Part shown: piece by piece, positions 43,562-52,305 of the stretch
Layout of the letters: the number at the start of each line of letters is the position of its first letter
Numbering within the stretch: the stretch's first letter is position 1
DNA from: Humibacillus sp.
GTDB taxonomy: Bacteria > Actinomycetota > Actinomycetes > Actinomycetales > Dermatophilaceae
Length of the DNA stretch: 55,894 nt
Direction: 5' to 3'
Assembly: GCA_030452985.1 (NCBI GenBank)
Contig: JAKDLG010000015.1
Coordinates: 1-55,894, forward strand
Program-made: the position numbers and the translations under genes
The notes under the pieces: model-generated
Told to the model about the DNA's origin: nothing
Database searches by the model: none
The model's input: the letters and a program-made list of their open reading frames with translations, nothing else

Positions 43562-43915
43562 ATGGCAGCCGCGGCGCACCTCACCCTCGCTGACCTCATT
43601 GACCGGGGGATGCCGTTCTGGCTGCCGCCCGGTGGCCGGGGCAACGGTCTGACCGATCATGCGTGGGCGCAGCTGCTCGATGTGAGGAGCGAGGTCGCCG
43701 CAGACGAGATCCTGCTCGAGCTCAACCACGCCGGTGTGCCCGGATACGCGGCGCGCGTGCATCAGCCTCCTCAGCAAGCCCTTCGGCATTCGAAAACGGA
43801 GGCCGTGCGCCTGCGGATCTGGGTGGGCTGCAGCGCCTACGGCCGGGCCGAGATCACCATCATGCGGATCTTGCCGAACCTCGTTAAGAGGCTCGGCACA
43901 CAGATCCTCAGCTGA
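43562..43915 (+). CDS. small protein of unknown function
   Basis: 117 residues from ATG 43562. The middle part (VAADEILLELNHAGVPGYAA, then RLRIWVGCSAYGRAEITIMR) resembles the alternating alpha/beta pattern of small domains in which a helix is followed by a short exposed strand, but I cannot name the family. It begins 201 bases after the GTPase gene and ends 15 bases before the next gene, with which it is probably co-transcribed. The start is not well supported by a ribosome site. Confidence 0.6.
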   Translation: MAAAAHLTLADLIDRGMPFWLPPGGRGNGLTDHAWAQLLDVRSEVAADEILLELNHAGVPGYAARVHQPPQQALRHSKTEAVRLRIWVGCSAYGRAEITIMRILPNLVKRLGTQILS

Positions 43916-43930
43916 CTGGAGGACATCACC

Positions 43931-44737
43931 ATGCACAGCACAGGAGCAACCGTCGTGGCCGGCGATCCACCTCTCACCTGGACCGACCGTCTCGGGGACT
44001 ACCTGCCGGGAGCTGACCTGGTCATCAAGATCGACCCTCGGGATCTCGACCATCGGCCCGTGGACTGCCTGCGCTTCCTGCTTGTCGCTGACGTGCTTCG
44101 GCGAGTCATCGAGGAGCTCCTGGGTGGTCACGTGGCCCCGGTGATCCTGCCTCCCGGCGCTGCGCTTCCGCGGCGCCTCCAGCACCTACCCGCCGCGCTC
44201 CACCTGCTGCCCACCCCGACCCGGCAACCGTCCTCGACGCCAGGACACGAGCCGTCGGGCCCACCGGCGTGCATCACGCTGGTGTCCACCGACCGCTCTC
44301 GCCCTGCTGAGCGCTCGGGCGACGAGAGGTTCCTGCCCGTCGGGGGCGTCCTGCCACGCGGGGTCGAACACGACCTGGTGCAAAAGCTCGTCGGCCGTGA
44401 CCCGCTCACGGCCCGCTTGGCGCTCCTTCGTTTCACCCCGCCGCAGACCGCCGTCCTGTCGCCGGCACGGCTCCACCGCGCCGGCGAGACGCTCGACAGA
44501 TGGCGGTTCAAGGTCGCCAGCTGGAAGGATGCGCCACCCGCCACCACGGGCCAGCTCGACCCGTTGCTGGGGCTGCTCGTGAACAGCTGCGATACGCCGA
44601 GCGTGCTGCGGTTGCTGCACCGGATCGAGACAGACCACGGCATCCCGTCCGGAGCCAAGTACCAGACCTTTGTCCACCTCGACCGAGTACTCGGCCTGGA
44701 CCTGACCCGACGCCAGTTCGGCCCCAACGTCTGGTGA
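43931..44737 (+). CDS. degenerate cysteinyl-tRNA synthetase-like protein
   Basis: 268 residues. The start PGADLVIKIDPRDLDHRPVD with LLVADVLRRVIEE matches the first Rossmann helix of CysRS/MshC, but the HIGH signature reads HRPV. The second half resembles the CysRS helical region after KMSKS: DPLTARLALLRFTPP, LSPARLHRAGETLDRWRFK, and ending GIPSGAKYQTFVHLDRVLGL. No KMSKS and no Cys/His zinc ligands of CysRS are seen, and the middle is a shortened Pro-rich stretch. It should not charge tRNA or ligate cysteine in mycothiol synthesis. A tRNA-, cysteine- or partner-binding role is a guess. Confidence 0.65.
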   Translation: MHSTGATVVAGDPPLTWTDRLGDYLPGADLVIKIDPRDLDHRPVDCLRFLLVADVLRRVIEELLGGHVAPVILPPGAALPRRLQHLPAALHLLPTPTRQPSSTPGHEPSGPPACITLVSTDRSRPAERSGDERFLPVGGVLPRGVEHDLVQKLVGRDPLTARLALLRFTPPQTAVLSPARLHRAGETLDRWRFKVASWKDAPPATTGQLDPLLGLLVNSCDTPSVLRLLHRIETDHGIPSGAKYQTFVHLDRVLGLDLTRRQFGPNVW

Positions 44738-44826
44738 CGCCCTGGCCATCACGGCTACCACCGCCGGAGTCACCCGAGGTGGGGCCGACCCAGACCGGCG
44801 CGAGGAGCCCTGTGTCCGCGGCGTGC

Positions 44827-45393
44827 TCAGTCGCAGTTCGGGCAGACGCCCGACACCGGTGTTTCCATGAAACAGGTCGGACAGACCGCCCCGCGACGTT
44901 CCTCCACCGGCGCGCGGCGCGGCGTTCGGGCCCGCACTTCGCGCGTCCGGGTGCTCAGCATGGGCTGCGCCCCGGCGGGGACGTCCGCCCCCCAGTGCCG
45001 GTAGCACTCCAGCCGGGCCGTGGCCGCGTGCATCTCGCGCTCCAGTGGGTCGTCGATCGCAGCCCGACCTGAGACGCGGAGCGCCTCGTCGTACCCGGCA
45101 CCGACCCGGCCATCGTCCTTGCGCACGACGAGGGAGGTCAGGGCGGGCTCGCCGCGAGCGTGGTTGACCTTGACGAGGTCAGCTAGCAGGCCACCGATCC
45201 AGTTGCGCATCTGCGAGCTGGTCCAGAGCGACGAACGCCGCTGCACCTCCTCCGCGAGGTCCGAGTAGGTGATGACGTCGTTGTAGCGGCCGGCCGTCTC
45301 AACGAGAATCTCGTAGGCGTGCTTCACCCAGTACGGCTGCGCGACCTTCGGGGTCACGTACTTCTCGTGGTCAGACACGGTCAAGGGTCCCAT
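44827..45393 (-). CDS. hypothetical protein with C-terminal zinc ribbon
   Basis: 188 residues from ATG 45393; GTG 45378 is an alternative. The N-terminal ~110 residues (YWVKHAYEILVETAGRYNDV, YSDLAEEVQRRSSLWTSSQM) look like an all-helical, winged-helix-like domain. The end carries CPTC and CPNC, twelve residues apart, a zinc ribbon. The name of the family is unknown to me; a DNA- or RNA-binding role is plausible. It is convergent with the CysRS-like gene. Confidence 0.65.
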   Translation of the reverse strand: MGPLTVSDHEKYVTPKVAQPYWVKHAYEILVETAGRYNDVITYSDLAEEVQRRSSLWTSSQMRNWIGGLLADLVKVNHARGEPALTSLVVRKDDGRVGAGYDEALRVSGRAAIDDPLEREMHAATARLECYRHWGADVPAGAQPMLSTRTREVRARTPRRAPVEERRGAVCPTCFMETPVSGVCPNCD

Positions 45394-45779
45394 CCGGTGA
45401 TGGCGCGGTCGGTGAAGCACCAGTCTCCACCCGCCGTGGCTGCGATGCTGGACGGGGTGCCCAGCGAACGTCGGACCGTTGCCGCGGAGCGGCCGAGTAC
45501 CCCTCGGCGGGGGGGCGGTCGATGGCGAGCGACCCGATAACCGGCCTGTCGGCGATCACCTGCCCGGGCACCTCGCTGGTCCACCGCGATGCTCGTCGAC
45601 CTCGACGACGAGCTCATTCGCACAGGGCGCCGCCTACTCATCGCCCACGAGGTCGGCCAGGTTCGCCGTATCCTCCGCCAAGCCGACGCCCCCACATCTT
45701 GCCGACTGCGTCTACCCCGGTTTCAGCGACGTCGTGCAGGCCGCCCAGCTCGATACCATTCACGGCCACGTGGCAAGTG
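45394..45779. other. intergenic stretch with no convincing gene
   Basis: About 386 bases. Short open frames such as one starting MLVDLDDELIRTGRRLL at 45589 are cut off by stops or drift into Arg-rich sequence, with no ribosome site. It may be eroded coding DNA; I see no family match, hairpin or repeat. Confidence 0.4.
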
Positions 45780-46457
45780 TCAGCTGGCGACCGCGCCGAG
45801 TCCCTGGCCGAGCAGCTTGACCCCGAGGACCACGAAGAGCGTGATCATGATGGCGGCGTTGTGCACCCCGAGGAAGTCCTTCACCGTCATGAGCACACCC
45901 GATGCTTTAGCTGGCGCAACAAGGTAGAACGCCACCGGCCCGACGACGGTCAAGGATGCAAGCACGACGAACGCTCCGACCGCGATCGCGGCGTTGCCGC
46001 CGGACAGGTCGGCCTGCGCGATCGAAGCGGCCGCCGCGGCAGTGAGCGCCAGGTTCTTCGGGTTCACACCGGACAACAAGGCACCCAGCCCGAGCGACTT
46101 GACGGGCGAGAACGTGTCGATCGCAGCCATCCACTTCGGCATCTCCGGCTCACCGTCACCGCGGGGTCGAGACTTCCACTGACGCGCTGCCAACCCCAGG
46201 AACACCAAACCAAAGACCACCTGGAACCAGTTCACGCCGGTCGCCGTCCCGCTATCGGGGTCCGACGCGCCACTGGCCAACGTCAGAACGACGACCGACA
46301 CGATGACCAACCCGGCGACCCAGCCGGCCGCGAAGGCCGGCCCGTTGCTCTTGGCCTGGGGCGTACCGAGCATCAAGATCACCGCGATGATCGGCACCGG
46401 ACTGATCGCCACACCAACGGCCGACGGCAACAAGTCACCGATCGCTTGAATGAGCAT
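45780..46457 (-). CDS. GAP-family (Sap/SfLAP) membrane protein
   Basis: 225 residues from ATG 46457, with GGAGGTG upstream; the GTG just before it is equally possible. Six membrane segments in a LysE-like layout. Family blocks are AVGVAISPVPIIAVILML at the start and LGLGALLSGVNPKNLALTAA near 125. The best-known member helps move sulfolipid-1 across the mycobacterial membrane, and others are thought to be lipid or small-molecule transporters. No lipid-synthesis gene is adjacent here. Confidence 0.83.
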   Translation of the reverse strand: MLIQAIGDLLPSAVGVAISPVPIIAVILMLGTPQAKSNGPAFAAGWVAGLVIVSVVVLTLASGASDPDSGTATGVNWFQVVFGLVFLGLAARQWKSRPRGDGEPEMPKWMAAIDTFSPVKSLGLGALLSGVNPKNLALTAAAAASIAQADLSGGNAAIAVGAFVVLASLTVVGPVAFYLVAPAKASGVLMTVKDFLGVHNAAIMITLFVVLGVKLLGQGLGAVAS

Positions 46458-46708
46458 CACCTGTCACCTCCACTGCTGCTTGGCCATGACGTTCTCCGAT
46501 TTCCGCCGGTCTGATCGGTGGTGACCGGTTGTAGCCAAGTTAGCCAGTCCTCGAGTGACCGCGCCTCACCTAGCGCGGGTGATCTCCTGCGGGTTCAACC
46601 GTGAGTCTCTGCTTCGATTGACGATTCGCCGAGACTGAGTGCGTTGACGAGCGTTCGCTCCACCGATGCCGAGCGCCACCAGCGGGGCCGAGAAGCTCGC
46701 CGCAGTGG

Positions 46709-47031
46709 ATGCTGCGACGATTCCGACCGTTGACCAGACAGCGGGCCACCTTGGAGCAGTTGTCCCGGTCCCAGCGCGCCGCGCATCGGCAGGTGCAACG
46801 AGCCGAGGCGTTGCTGCTGGCCGCGGATGGGGTTGCCAAGACACGGATCTCCGAGCAGGTCGGGGTCACGCCGGTGACCGTTTCTCAAGGTCATTGATCG
46901 CCGCGATCGAGGACTACCTGCAGGCCAACAACGCCGACCCCGCCCCGTTCGTGTGGACCGCGACCCCCGAGTCGATCCTGGCCAAAGTCACCCGCGCCCG
47001 CCGCAAACTCGACGAAGTAGTTCACCAATGA
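46709..47031 (+). mobile_element. IS630-family transposase relic
   Basis: Two fragments. At 46709-46895 is the N-terminal helix-turn-helix part (SQRAAHRQVQRAEALLLAAD, RISEQVGVTPVTVSQ). At 46888-47031, in another frame, is the C-terminus typical of this family (LIAAIEDYLQANNADPAPFV then ESILAKVTRARRKLDEV). The whole catalytic DDE core is missing. Terminal inverted repeats could not be recognised. It marks past IS activity in this debris-rich part. Confidence 0.8.
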
Positions 47032-47171
47032 TGGGGCGGACCACTAGTTCAGGGTCGGTGGTCGACGCCGACGCCATCGTCCGCAGTGCCCAGCGGAGCC
47101 TTCTCGACCACGTGCCACGAGAGGCACGGGCCATGGTGCGCCCTCTGCCGCCACCCTGAACCCGACCGCTG

Positions 47172-47216
47172 GGCTCGATCAGCGTGGCCTCGATCAGCGT
47201 GGGCTCAACCAGCGGG
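47172..47216. repeat. three tandem 15-bp units
   Basis: GGCTCGATCAGCGTG, GCCTCGATCAGCGTG and GGCTCAACCAGCGGG follow directly, the first two differing by one base. The third unit contains the stop of the leftward carboxylesterase gene. They may have arisen by slippage; the role is unknown. Confidence 0.6.
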
Positions 47217-48683
47217 CCAGAGGGCGAGCTCGTCGGCGCGCGGTCCGTTGATGACCTCGGACTCGAGATCGAAGGTCATCACGGCCGGTGCCTCAGGCGA
47301 CCAGGCGGTCCAGCCGGGGTTGCCCTCGCGGGCGAACGCGACCCAGGCACGGTGCATCTCGTCGGCCAACGGTTGGGGTGCGGCCTCGCCCGCCAACGCG
47401 GAGCCCTGGTCGAGGGTGTCGAAGACGAACCCGAGCTCGAGGGCGTGACAGGCGCCGAGGCGACTGACGGGGGTGGGCCAGGCGAACTCGTAGGCGTACA
47501 CGGTGCCGCCCGCGACGTGCTGGGCGCTGGCGAGCGCGGTGGTCGGCACGCGGAAGGCGGCGTCGGTGAGGATGGCGCTGGCGATGTCGCCGGCCGGGGC
47601 GTCGGGTCGGTTCGCCGTATAGGCATCGATGGCCCGCGTCGGCCAGCCGTAGCGCGCTGCCAGCACCGGCAGCATCTCGGTGCTCACCGCGTCGGCGAGA
47701 CCGGCGGCGACCAGGAACAGGCGGTACTCCTCCTTCGTGGTCCCGAGCAGCAGCGGCATCCCGGCGGCTGAGCCATCGGCGATACCGGCCTGGGGCACCC
47801 CGGGCACCACGTCACCGTCGATCACCGGGAACAGGCTCATGATGCCGAGCCCACCCGCCAGGATGCTGGCACCCCAGCGCTGCGGGTTCGGATCCGCCTG
47901 GATGGCCAGCCCCACTGCGGTCTGGGCGGCGAGCACGTCATCGGGGTCGAGTTCGCCGAACGCCTCGGCCGTGGCGGGTACGCCGAGGTGGGCGGCGAGC
48001 TCGGCGCTGACCAGGCGGGCGTCGTCGAGAGAACAGGCCACGGTCGCGCCACCGCTCTGGACGATCGCCCGATGGAACAGACCCCGAGCCGCGGGCGAGG
48101 CCATCAAGGTCGCGACGCTCATCGCGCCGGCGGACTCACCGGAGAGCGTCACCGAGTCAGGGTTGCCGCCGAACGCGGACACGTTGTCGCGCACCCAGGC
48201 GAGCGCCGCGATCTGGTCGCGGAGCCCGAGGTTGGTGGGGGCCCCGTCGAGGGCGGCGAACCCTGGGGCCCCCAGACGGTAGTTCACGCCGACCATGACG
48301 ACGCCGTCGCGGGCGAACGCCGAGCCGTCGTAGGTGCTGATGGAGTTCGCCCCACGAACGAACGCGCCGCCAGGGATCCACACCATCACCGGCAGGTTCT
48401 CGCCCTCGGCGGGTGCCCAGACGTTGACGTTGAGGTAGTCCTCACCCGGGGTTACCGAGTTGGGTAGCACCGCGTCCATCGGGGCCGGGTAGGGCGTCTG
48501 CGCAGGGGTTGGGCCGTGGCTGGTCGCGTCGCGCTGACCCGTCCACGGCACGACCGGCTGCGGTTCGCGGTACCGGCCCCGGCCGACCGCCGGGGCGGCG
48601 TAAGGGATGCCGAGAAAGGCGTTCACCCCCGCATGGCTGGTGCCCTTGACCTGACCTCCGGCGACCGCGACCACGGGTTCCAT
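47205..48683 (-). CDS. type B carboxylesterase
   Basis: 492 residues from ATG 48683; longer in-frame reading to 48881 does not look like the family. Carboxylesterase type B features: GIPYAAPAVGRGRYREP near 25, EDYLNVNVWAPA near 85, oxyanion GGAF, nucleophile GESAGAMSVATLM near 187, and the catalytic His in GACHALELGFVF near 415. There is no signal peptide, so it should be cytoplasmic. It hydrolyses carboxylic esters of unspecified type. Divergent from a small VOC gene. Confidence 0.9.
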   Translation of the reverse strand: MEPVVAVAGGQVKGTSHAGVNAFLGIPYAAPAVGRGRYREPQPVVPWTGQRDATSHGPTPAQTPYPAPMDAVLPNSVTPGEDYLNVNVWAPAEGENLPVMVWIPGGAFVRGANSISTYDGSAFARDGVVMVGVNYRLGAPGFAALDGAPTNLGLRDQIAALAWVRDNVSAFGGNPDSVTLSGESAGAMSVATLMASPAARGLFHRAIVQSGGATVACSLDDARLVSAELAAHLGVPATAEAFGELDPDDVLAAQTAVGLAIQADPNPQRWGASILAGGLGIMSLFPVIDGDVVPGVPQAGIADGSAAGMPLLLGTTKEEYRLFLVAAGLADAVSTEMLPVLAARYGWPTRAIDAYTANRPDAPAGDIASAILTDAAFRVPTTALASAQHVAGGTVYAYEFAWPTPVSRLGACHALELGFVFDTLDQGSALAGEAAPQPLADEMHRAWVAFAREGNPGWTAWSPEAPAVMTFDLESEVINGPRADELALWPAG

Positions 48684-48843
48684 GAGGCCATCCAAGCAGA
48701 CCCGCAAGGACCGTCGACGCGGGCGCTGCCGCGACCTCATCCGTTGCCGGACGGGCCTCGTTCCGAGGGCCGATCGGGCGGGGACTGGTGAACGGAGCAA
48801 TCGCTCGCCAGCCCGAATGCCCCATAGGGATAGCCTGGGATCT

Positions 48844-49188
48844 GTGCGAGTCCTGGGTATCTGCTTCGCAGGAACCTCCACGACCGAACGTCATTCGATG
48901 ACCACGTTCGTCAGTGAGGTTCTGGGCGTTGCCGCACGGCACGTCGAGGGCGTCGAAGCCGACCTCTTCGAGCTTCCCGACGGCAGCTCGTTCGCCGTCG
49001 CCTCTCCTGGCGGCATGGGCCACAGTGCTCGATCCTTGGGCTTTCTCGTCGCCAGCCTGGACGAGGCGGTCGCCGAGCTGAAGGCCGCCGGCATAGCCAC
49101 CGACGCTCCCGCCACCAACGAGGTCGAGCGGTACGTCCACTTCGTTGCCCCGGACGGGCACCTGTACGAGCTGGTCGAGCGTCTCTAG
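48844..49188 (+). CDS. VOC-superfamily protein (glyoxalase/bleomycin-resistance fold)
   Basis: 114 residues from GTG 48844 (GGGAT upstream). Two beta-alpha-beta-beta-beta modules are visible: VRVLGICFAGTSTTERHSMT to ADLFELPDGSSFAVA, and SLGFLVASLDEAVAELKAAG to YVHFVAPDGHLYELVE. The terminal GHLYELVE Glu is a typical metal ligand. Function may be metalloenzyme or drug binding. Confidence 0.82.
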   Translation: MRVLGICFAGTSTTERHSMTTFVSEVLGVAARHVEGVEADLFELPDGSSFAVASPGGMGHSARSLGFLVASLDEAVAELKAAGIATDAPATNEVERYVHFVAPDGHLYELVERL

Positions 49189-49574
49189 ACACCGCCCCGG
49201 CTGGGCCCTCCTGCGCCGGGACTATCGTCGCTCGGTTGTCGCGCTGAGTGCGGGTGCCGATGACAGTAGGATTCGGGTGTCCCAGACACGGCGGCCATGG
49301 CGGGCGGGATGGCGTGGCTCGTGACCCTCATCGGTGCCAAGCCGGGGTACGCCTGCGAAGGTTGGCCTCGTCGGCCTTCACCGAACCAGCCCGAACCGCC
49401 ACCCCTCGCCGTGCGTCCCAGCTCAGCAGACCACACTGACCGGGTGTCTCGGTGCGGCCCTCGCACCCAGGCGCTCGCTCCGCCAGATCCTTCAGTATCG
49501 GAGAAACCCGTGAACATCGCGCAACACCGCCCGCTCTCACTGTCTCGCCCACGGCACGCGGCAGGAGTCGGGCG
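49189..49574 (+). other. 386-base gap upstream of RNase J
   Basis: The reading frame of RNase J is open upstream, but the extra residues (MRPSHPGARSARSFSIG...) do not fit the family and the gene has its own ribosome site. No dapA, often found before this gene in actinobacteria, is present, and I see no other gene. The promoter of the RNase J gene must lie here, but no clear -10/-35 pair stands out. Confidence 0.45.
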
Positions 49575-51272
49575 ATGAGCCGGCGAGGGCCGCGCCGTCG
49601 GAGCGGCGACACCCTGCCGGCGCTGCCCCGCGACGGGCTGCGGGTCGTGCCCCTGGGCGGCCTGGGCGAGATCGGCCGCAACATGACCGTGTTCGAGCAC
49701 GCCGGGCGGCTGCTCATCGTCGACTGCGGCGTGCTCTTCCCCGACGAGCACCAGCCCGGGGTCGACGTCATCATCCCCGACTTCACCTGGATCAGGGAGC
49801 GCCTCGACAAGGTCGACGCGATCGTGCTGACGCACGGCCACGAGGACCACATCGGTGGCGTCCCCTACCTGCTGCGCGAGCGCCCCGAGATCCCCGTCGT
49901 CGGCTCGCGCCTCACCCTGGCCCTGCTCAAGGCCAAGCTCGTCGAGCACCGCATCACCCCGGTAACCGTCGAGGTCGCAGAAGGCGACCGGCGCACGTTC
50001 GGCTCGTTCGACTGCGAGTTCGTCGCCGTCAACCACTCGATCCCGGACGGGTTGGCTGTGGCCATCCGCACGACCGCCGGAATGGTGCTGCACACCGGTG
50101 ACTTCAAGATGGACCAGTTCCCGCTCGACGGTCGCGTCACCGACCTGCGCGCCTTCGCACGGCTGGGCGAGGAGGGCGTCGACCTGTTCCTCGTCGACTC
50201 CACGAACGCCGAGGTCCCGGGCTTCCTCCTCTCCGAGGAAGAGCTCGCCCCCGCGATCGACACCGTCTTTCGCACCACCAAGGGCCGGGTCATCGTGTCG
50301 AGCTTCGCCAGCCACGTGCACCGCATCCAGCAGATCCTGGATGCCGCCCAGCGGCACGGGCGAAAGGTCGCCTTCGTCGGACGGTCGATGGTGCGCAACA
50401 TGGGCATCGCGCGCGAGCTCGGCTACCTCAGCATCCCCGACGGTCTGGTCGTCAAAGACCTCAAGGCCCTCGACCGGCTCCGACCCGAGCAGATGACGAT
50501 CATCGCCACGGGGTCACAGGGCGAGCCGATGGCCGCCCTGGCCCGGATGGCCAACCGCGACCACCCCGTGAGCATCATCGAGGGCGACACCGTGCTGATG
50601 GCCAGCTCGCTCATCCCGGGCAACGAGAACGCCATCTACCGCGTCATCAACGAGCTCACCCGGTTGGGCGCGAACGTGGTGCACAAGGGCAACGCCAAGG
50701 TGCACGTCTCCGGGCACGCCAGCGCCGGCGAGCTCGCCTACTGCTTCAACATCATCCGCCCGACCAACGTGCTGCCCGTGCACGGCGAGTGGCGGCACCT
50801 GCGCGCGAACGCCGACATCGCCATCCGCACCGGTGTCGACCCCCAGCGGGTGCTGATCGCGCAGGACGGCAGCGTCATCGACCTCGTCGACGGCCGGGCC
50901 CAGATCACCGGCACCGTTCCCGCGGGCCTCGTCTACGTCGACGCCATGACCGTCGGCGGCACCACCGAGGAGACACTGCACGTGCGGCGCACCCTCGCCG
51001 AGGAGGGCGTCGTGACCATCGTGTGCATCGTCGACCCCGACACCGGCAAGCTCACCGAGAAGCCCGACTACCTCGCCCACGGCTTCCCCCCCGAGGTGAT
51101 GGACTTCTCGGCGGCCACGCCGGCCATTCAGAAGGCCCTCACGAAGGCGACCCACGACGGCATCGAAGACCTCGCCCAGGTCGAGGAGCTCGTTCGTCGG
51201 GCCGCGTCGAGCTGGGCCCAGCGGCAGCACCGACGAAGCCCGCTAATCATCCCCGTCATCATCGACGCCTGA
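49575..51272 (+). CDS. rnj: ribonuclease J
   Basis: 565 residues from ATG 49575 (AGGAG eight bases upstream). Metallo-beta-lactamase/beta-CASP nuclease with endonuclease and 5'-to-3' exonuclease roles in RNA processing. Landmarks: LGGLGEIGRNMTVFE near 28, the metal-binding HGHEDHIGG near 84, NHSIPDGLAVAI, LHTGDFKMD, the GRSMVRNM and TGSQGEPMAALARM beta-CASP parts near 275-320, HVSGHASAGEL and PVHGEWRHLRAN near 385-405, and a C-terminal dimerisation domain. The Arg-rich first 10 residues are normal. An ABM gene follows 13 bases later and may be co-transcribed. Confidence 0.96.
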   Translation: MSRRGPRRRSGDTLPALPRDGLRVVPLGGLGEIGRNMTVFEHAGRLLIVDCGVLFPDEHQPGVDVIIPDFTWIRERLDKVDAIVLTHGHEDHIGGVPYLLRERPEIPVVGSRLTLALLKAKLVEHRITPVTVEVAEGDRRTFGSFDCEFVAVNHSIPDGLAVAIRTTAGMVLHTGDFKMDQFPLDGRVTDLRAFARLGEEGVDLFLVDSTNAEVPGFLLSEEELAPAIDTVFRTTKGRVIVSSFASHVHRIQQILDAAQRHGRKVAFVGRSMVRNMGIARELGYLSIPDGLVVKDLKALDRLRPEQMTIIATGSQGEPMAALARMANRDHPVSIIEGDTVLMASSLIPGNENAIYRVINELTRLGANVVHKGNAKVHVSGHASAGELAYCFNIIRPTNVLPVHGEWRHLRANADIAIRTGVDPQRVLIAQDGSVIDLVDGRAQITGTVPAGLVYVDAMTVGGTTEETLHVRRTLAEEGVVTIVCIVDPDTGKLTEKPDYLAHGFPPEVMDFSAATPAIQKALTKATHDGIEDLAQVEELVRRAASSWAQRQHRRSPLIIPVIIDA

Positions 51273-51285
51273 TCGAGGTTCGGAC

Positions 51286-51609
51286 ATGGCTTCCACCCCT
51301 CAGAACGCCCAGGTCGTCCTGTACGCCGAGTTCACCGCCCTGCCCGGACACGAGCAGGAGGTCGCCACCCTGATGGCCGGGCTGAGCGTTGATGTGCAGG
51401 CCGAGGAGGGCAACGTCGTCTTCGCGGCCCACGTGGAGCGGGATCGGCCCCGCCGCTGGTTCGTCTACGAGGTGTACCGCGACGAGGCGGCGTTCCAGAC
51501 TCATCTCGGCGCGGACTACGGAGCGGTCTTCAACCACCGTCTTGGCTCGCTCATCGAGGAGGACGGCTCTGCGCTGACCTTCCTACGCCCTCCCGACGGC
51601 ACGAGATGA
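51286..51609 (+). CDS. antibiotic biosynthesis monooxygenase (ABM)-type protein
   Basis: 107 residues. Small ferredoxin-like ABM fold with LYAEFTALPGHEQEVATLMA at the start, EEGNVVFAAHVERDRPRRWF near 45, and the conserved VYEVYRDEAAFQTHL near 68. Members include quinol monooxygenases and small heme or quinone modifying enzymes. Just 13 bases after RNase J. The convergent DUF6197 gene ends two bases away. Confidence 0.85.
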   Translation: MASTPQNAQVVLYAEFTALPGHEQEVATLMAGLSVDVQAEEGNVVFAAHVERDRPRRWFVYEVYRDEAAFQTHLGADYGAVFNHRLGSLIEEDGSALTFLRPPDGTR

Positions 51610-51610
51610 G

Positions 51611-52213
51611 CTAGCGCAGACGCGTACCGTCCGGTGACGAACAGGCATCCGAGCCGGCGAGCGCGCCCCGCTGGGCGAGGCACATCTCACGCTGCACCGC
51701 GGCAGTGTGCTGCGCCGCGACGAGCAGGTCGAGAACTTCCTGGCGCCTCCGGCGCGGGTCGTCGTTCCAGCGCGTCAGCTGCCGCAGCATCACCTGCCGC
51801 GCCTGTGGACCGGGGCACCACCGCACCGGCTGGGTCGGGTTCTCCCGCAGCGTGTGCCACAGCAGGTCCAAGGTGCGTTGCACCAGCTGGGACGTGGCCG
51901 CAGCCGGCCCGCCCGCACCCTGCACCACGCCCCCGACCAGACACGCGCCGGTGACGGGATGGTCGATGGCCAGACGCAGGTCGTGGGCGGTCACCGCCCG
52001 CTGACCGGCGGGGGCCTCGACCGAGAACCACGCGCCCTGGACCCAGCCGCCAGCCACCACCTGGACGGCCCGCTCGAGCAGGTCGGCGATGGCAGACAGC
52101 TCGGCAAGCCGGGCCGACAGCGTGTCAAGGCGCTGCAGCCGCCGCCGCTCCGCGTGCCGCTCACGACGGCTCAGGCGGGGCGGCGCAACGGCCCGGGTGA
52201 TGACGATGCTCAC
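51611..52213 (-). CDS. DUF6197-like protein
   Basis: 200 residues from GTG 52213, which has GAGGAGG upstream; longer frames are Arg-rich and unlikely. The N-terminal 60 residues are basic and helical (LSRRERHAERRRLQRLDTL). The rest shows the pattern of DUF6197: a GW.QGAW strand near 70, an Asp-Ala-rich CLVGGVV block near 110, and WNDDPRRRRQEVLDLL near 170. Function unknown; a nucleoid- or phage-related role is only a guess. Confidence 0.65.
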   Translation of the reverse strand: MSIVITRAVAPPRLSRRERHAERRRLQRLDTLSARLAELSAIADLLERAVQVVAGGWVQGAWFSVEAPAGQRAVTAHDLRLAIDHPVTGACLVGGVVQGAGGPAAATSQLVQRTLDLLWHTLRENPTQPVRWCPGPQARQVMLRQLTRWNDDPRRRRQEVLDLLVAAQHTAAVQREMCLAQRGALAGSDACSSPDGTRLR

Positions 52214-52305
52214 GGTAGCCTCCTCGCGGTCGCAAGGGAATCGACCTCCCACCACTCTCAACCCCCCGGCCGCGCACGGCAAGCCCTGTTGCTGTTCGAC
52301 GGGGC

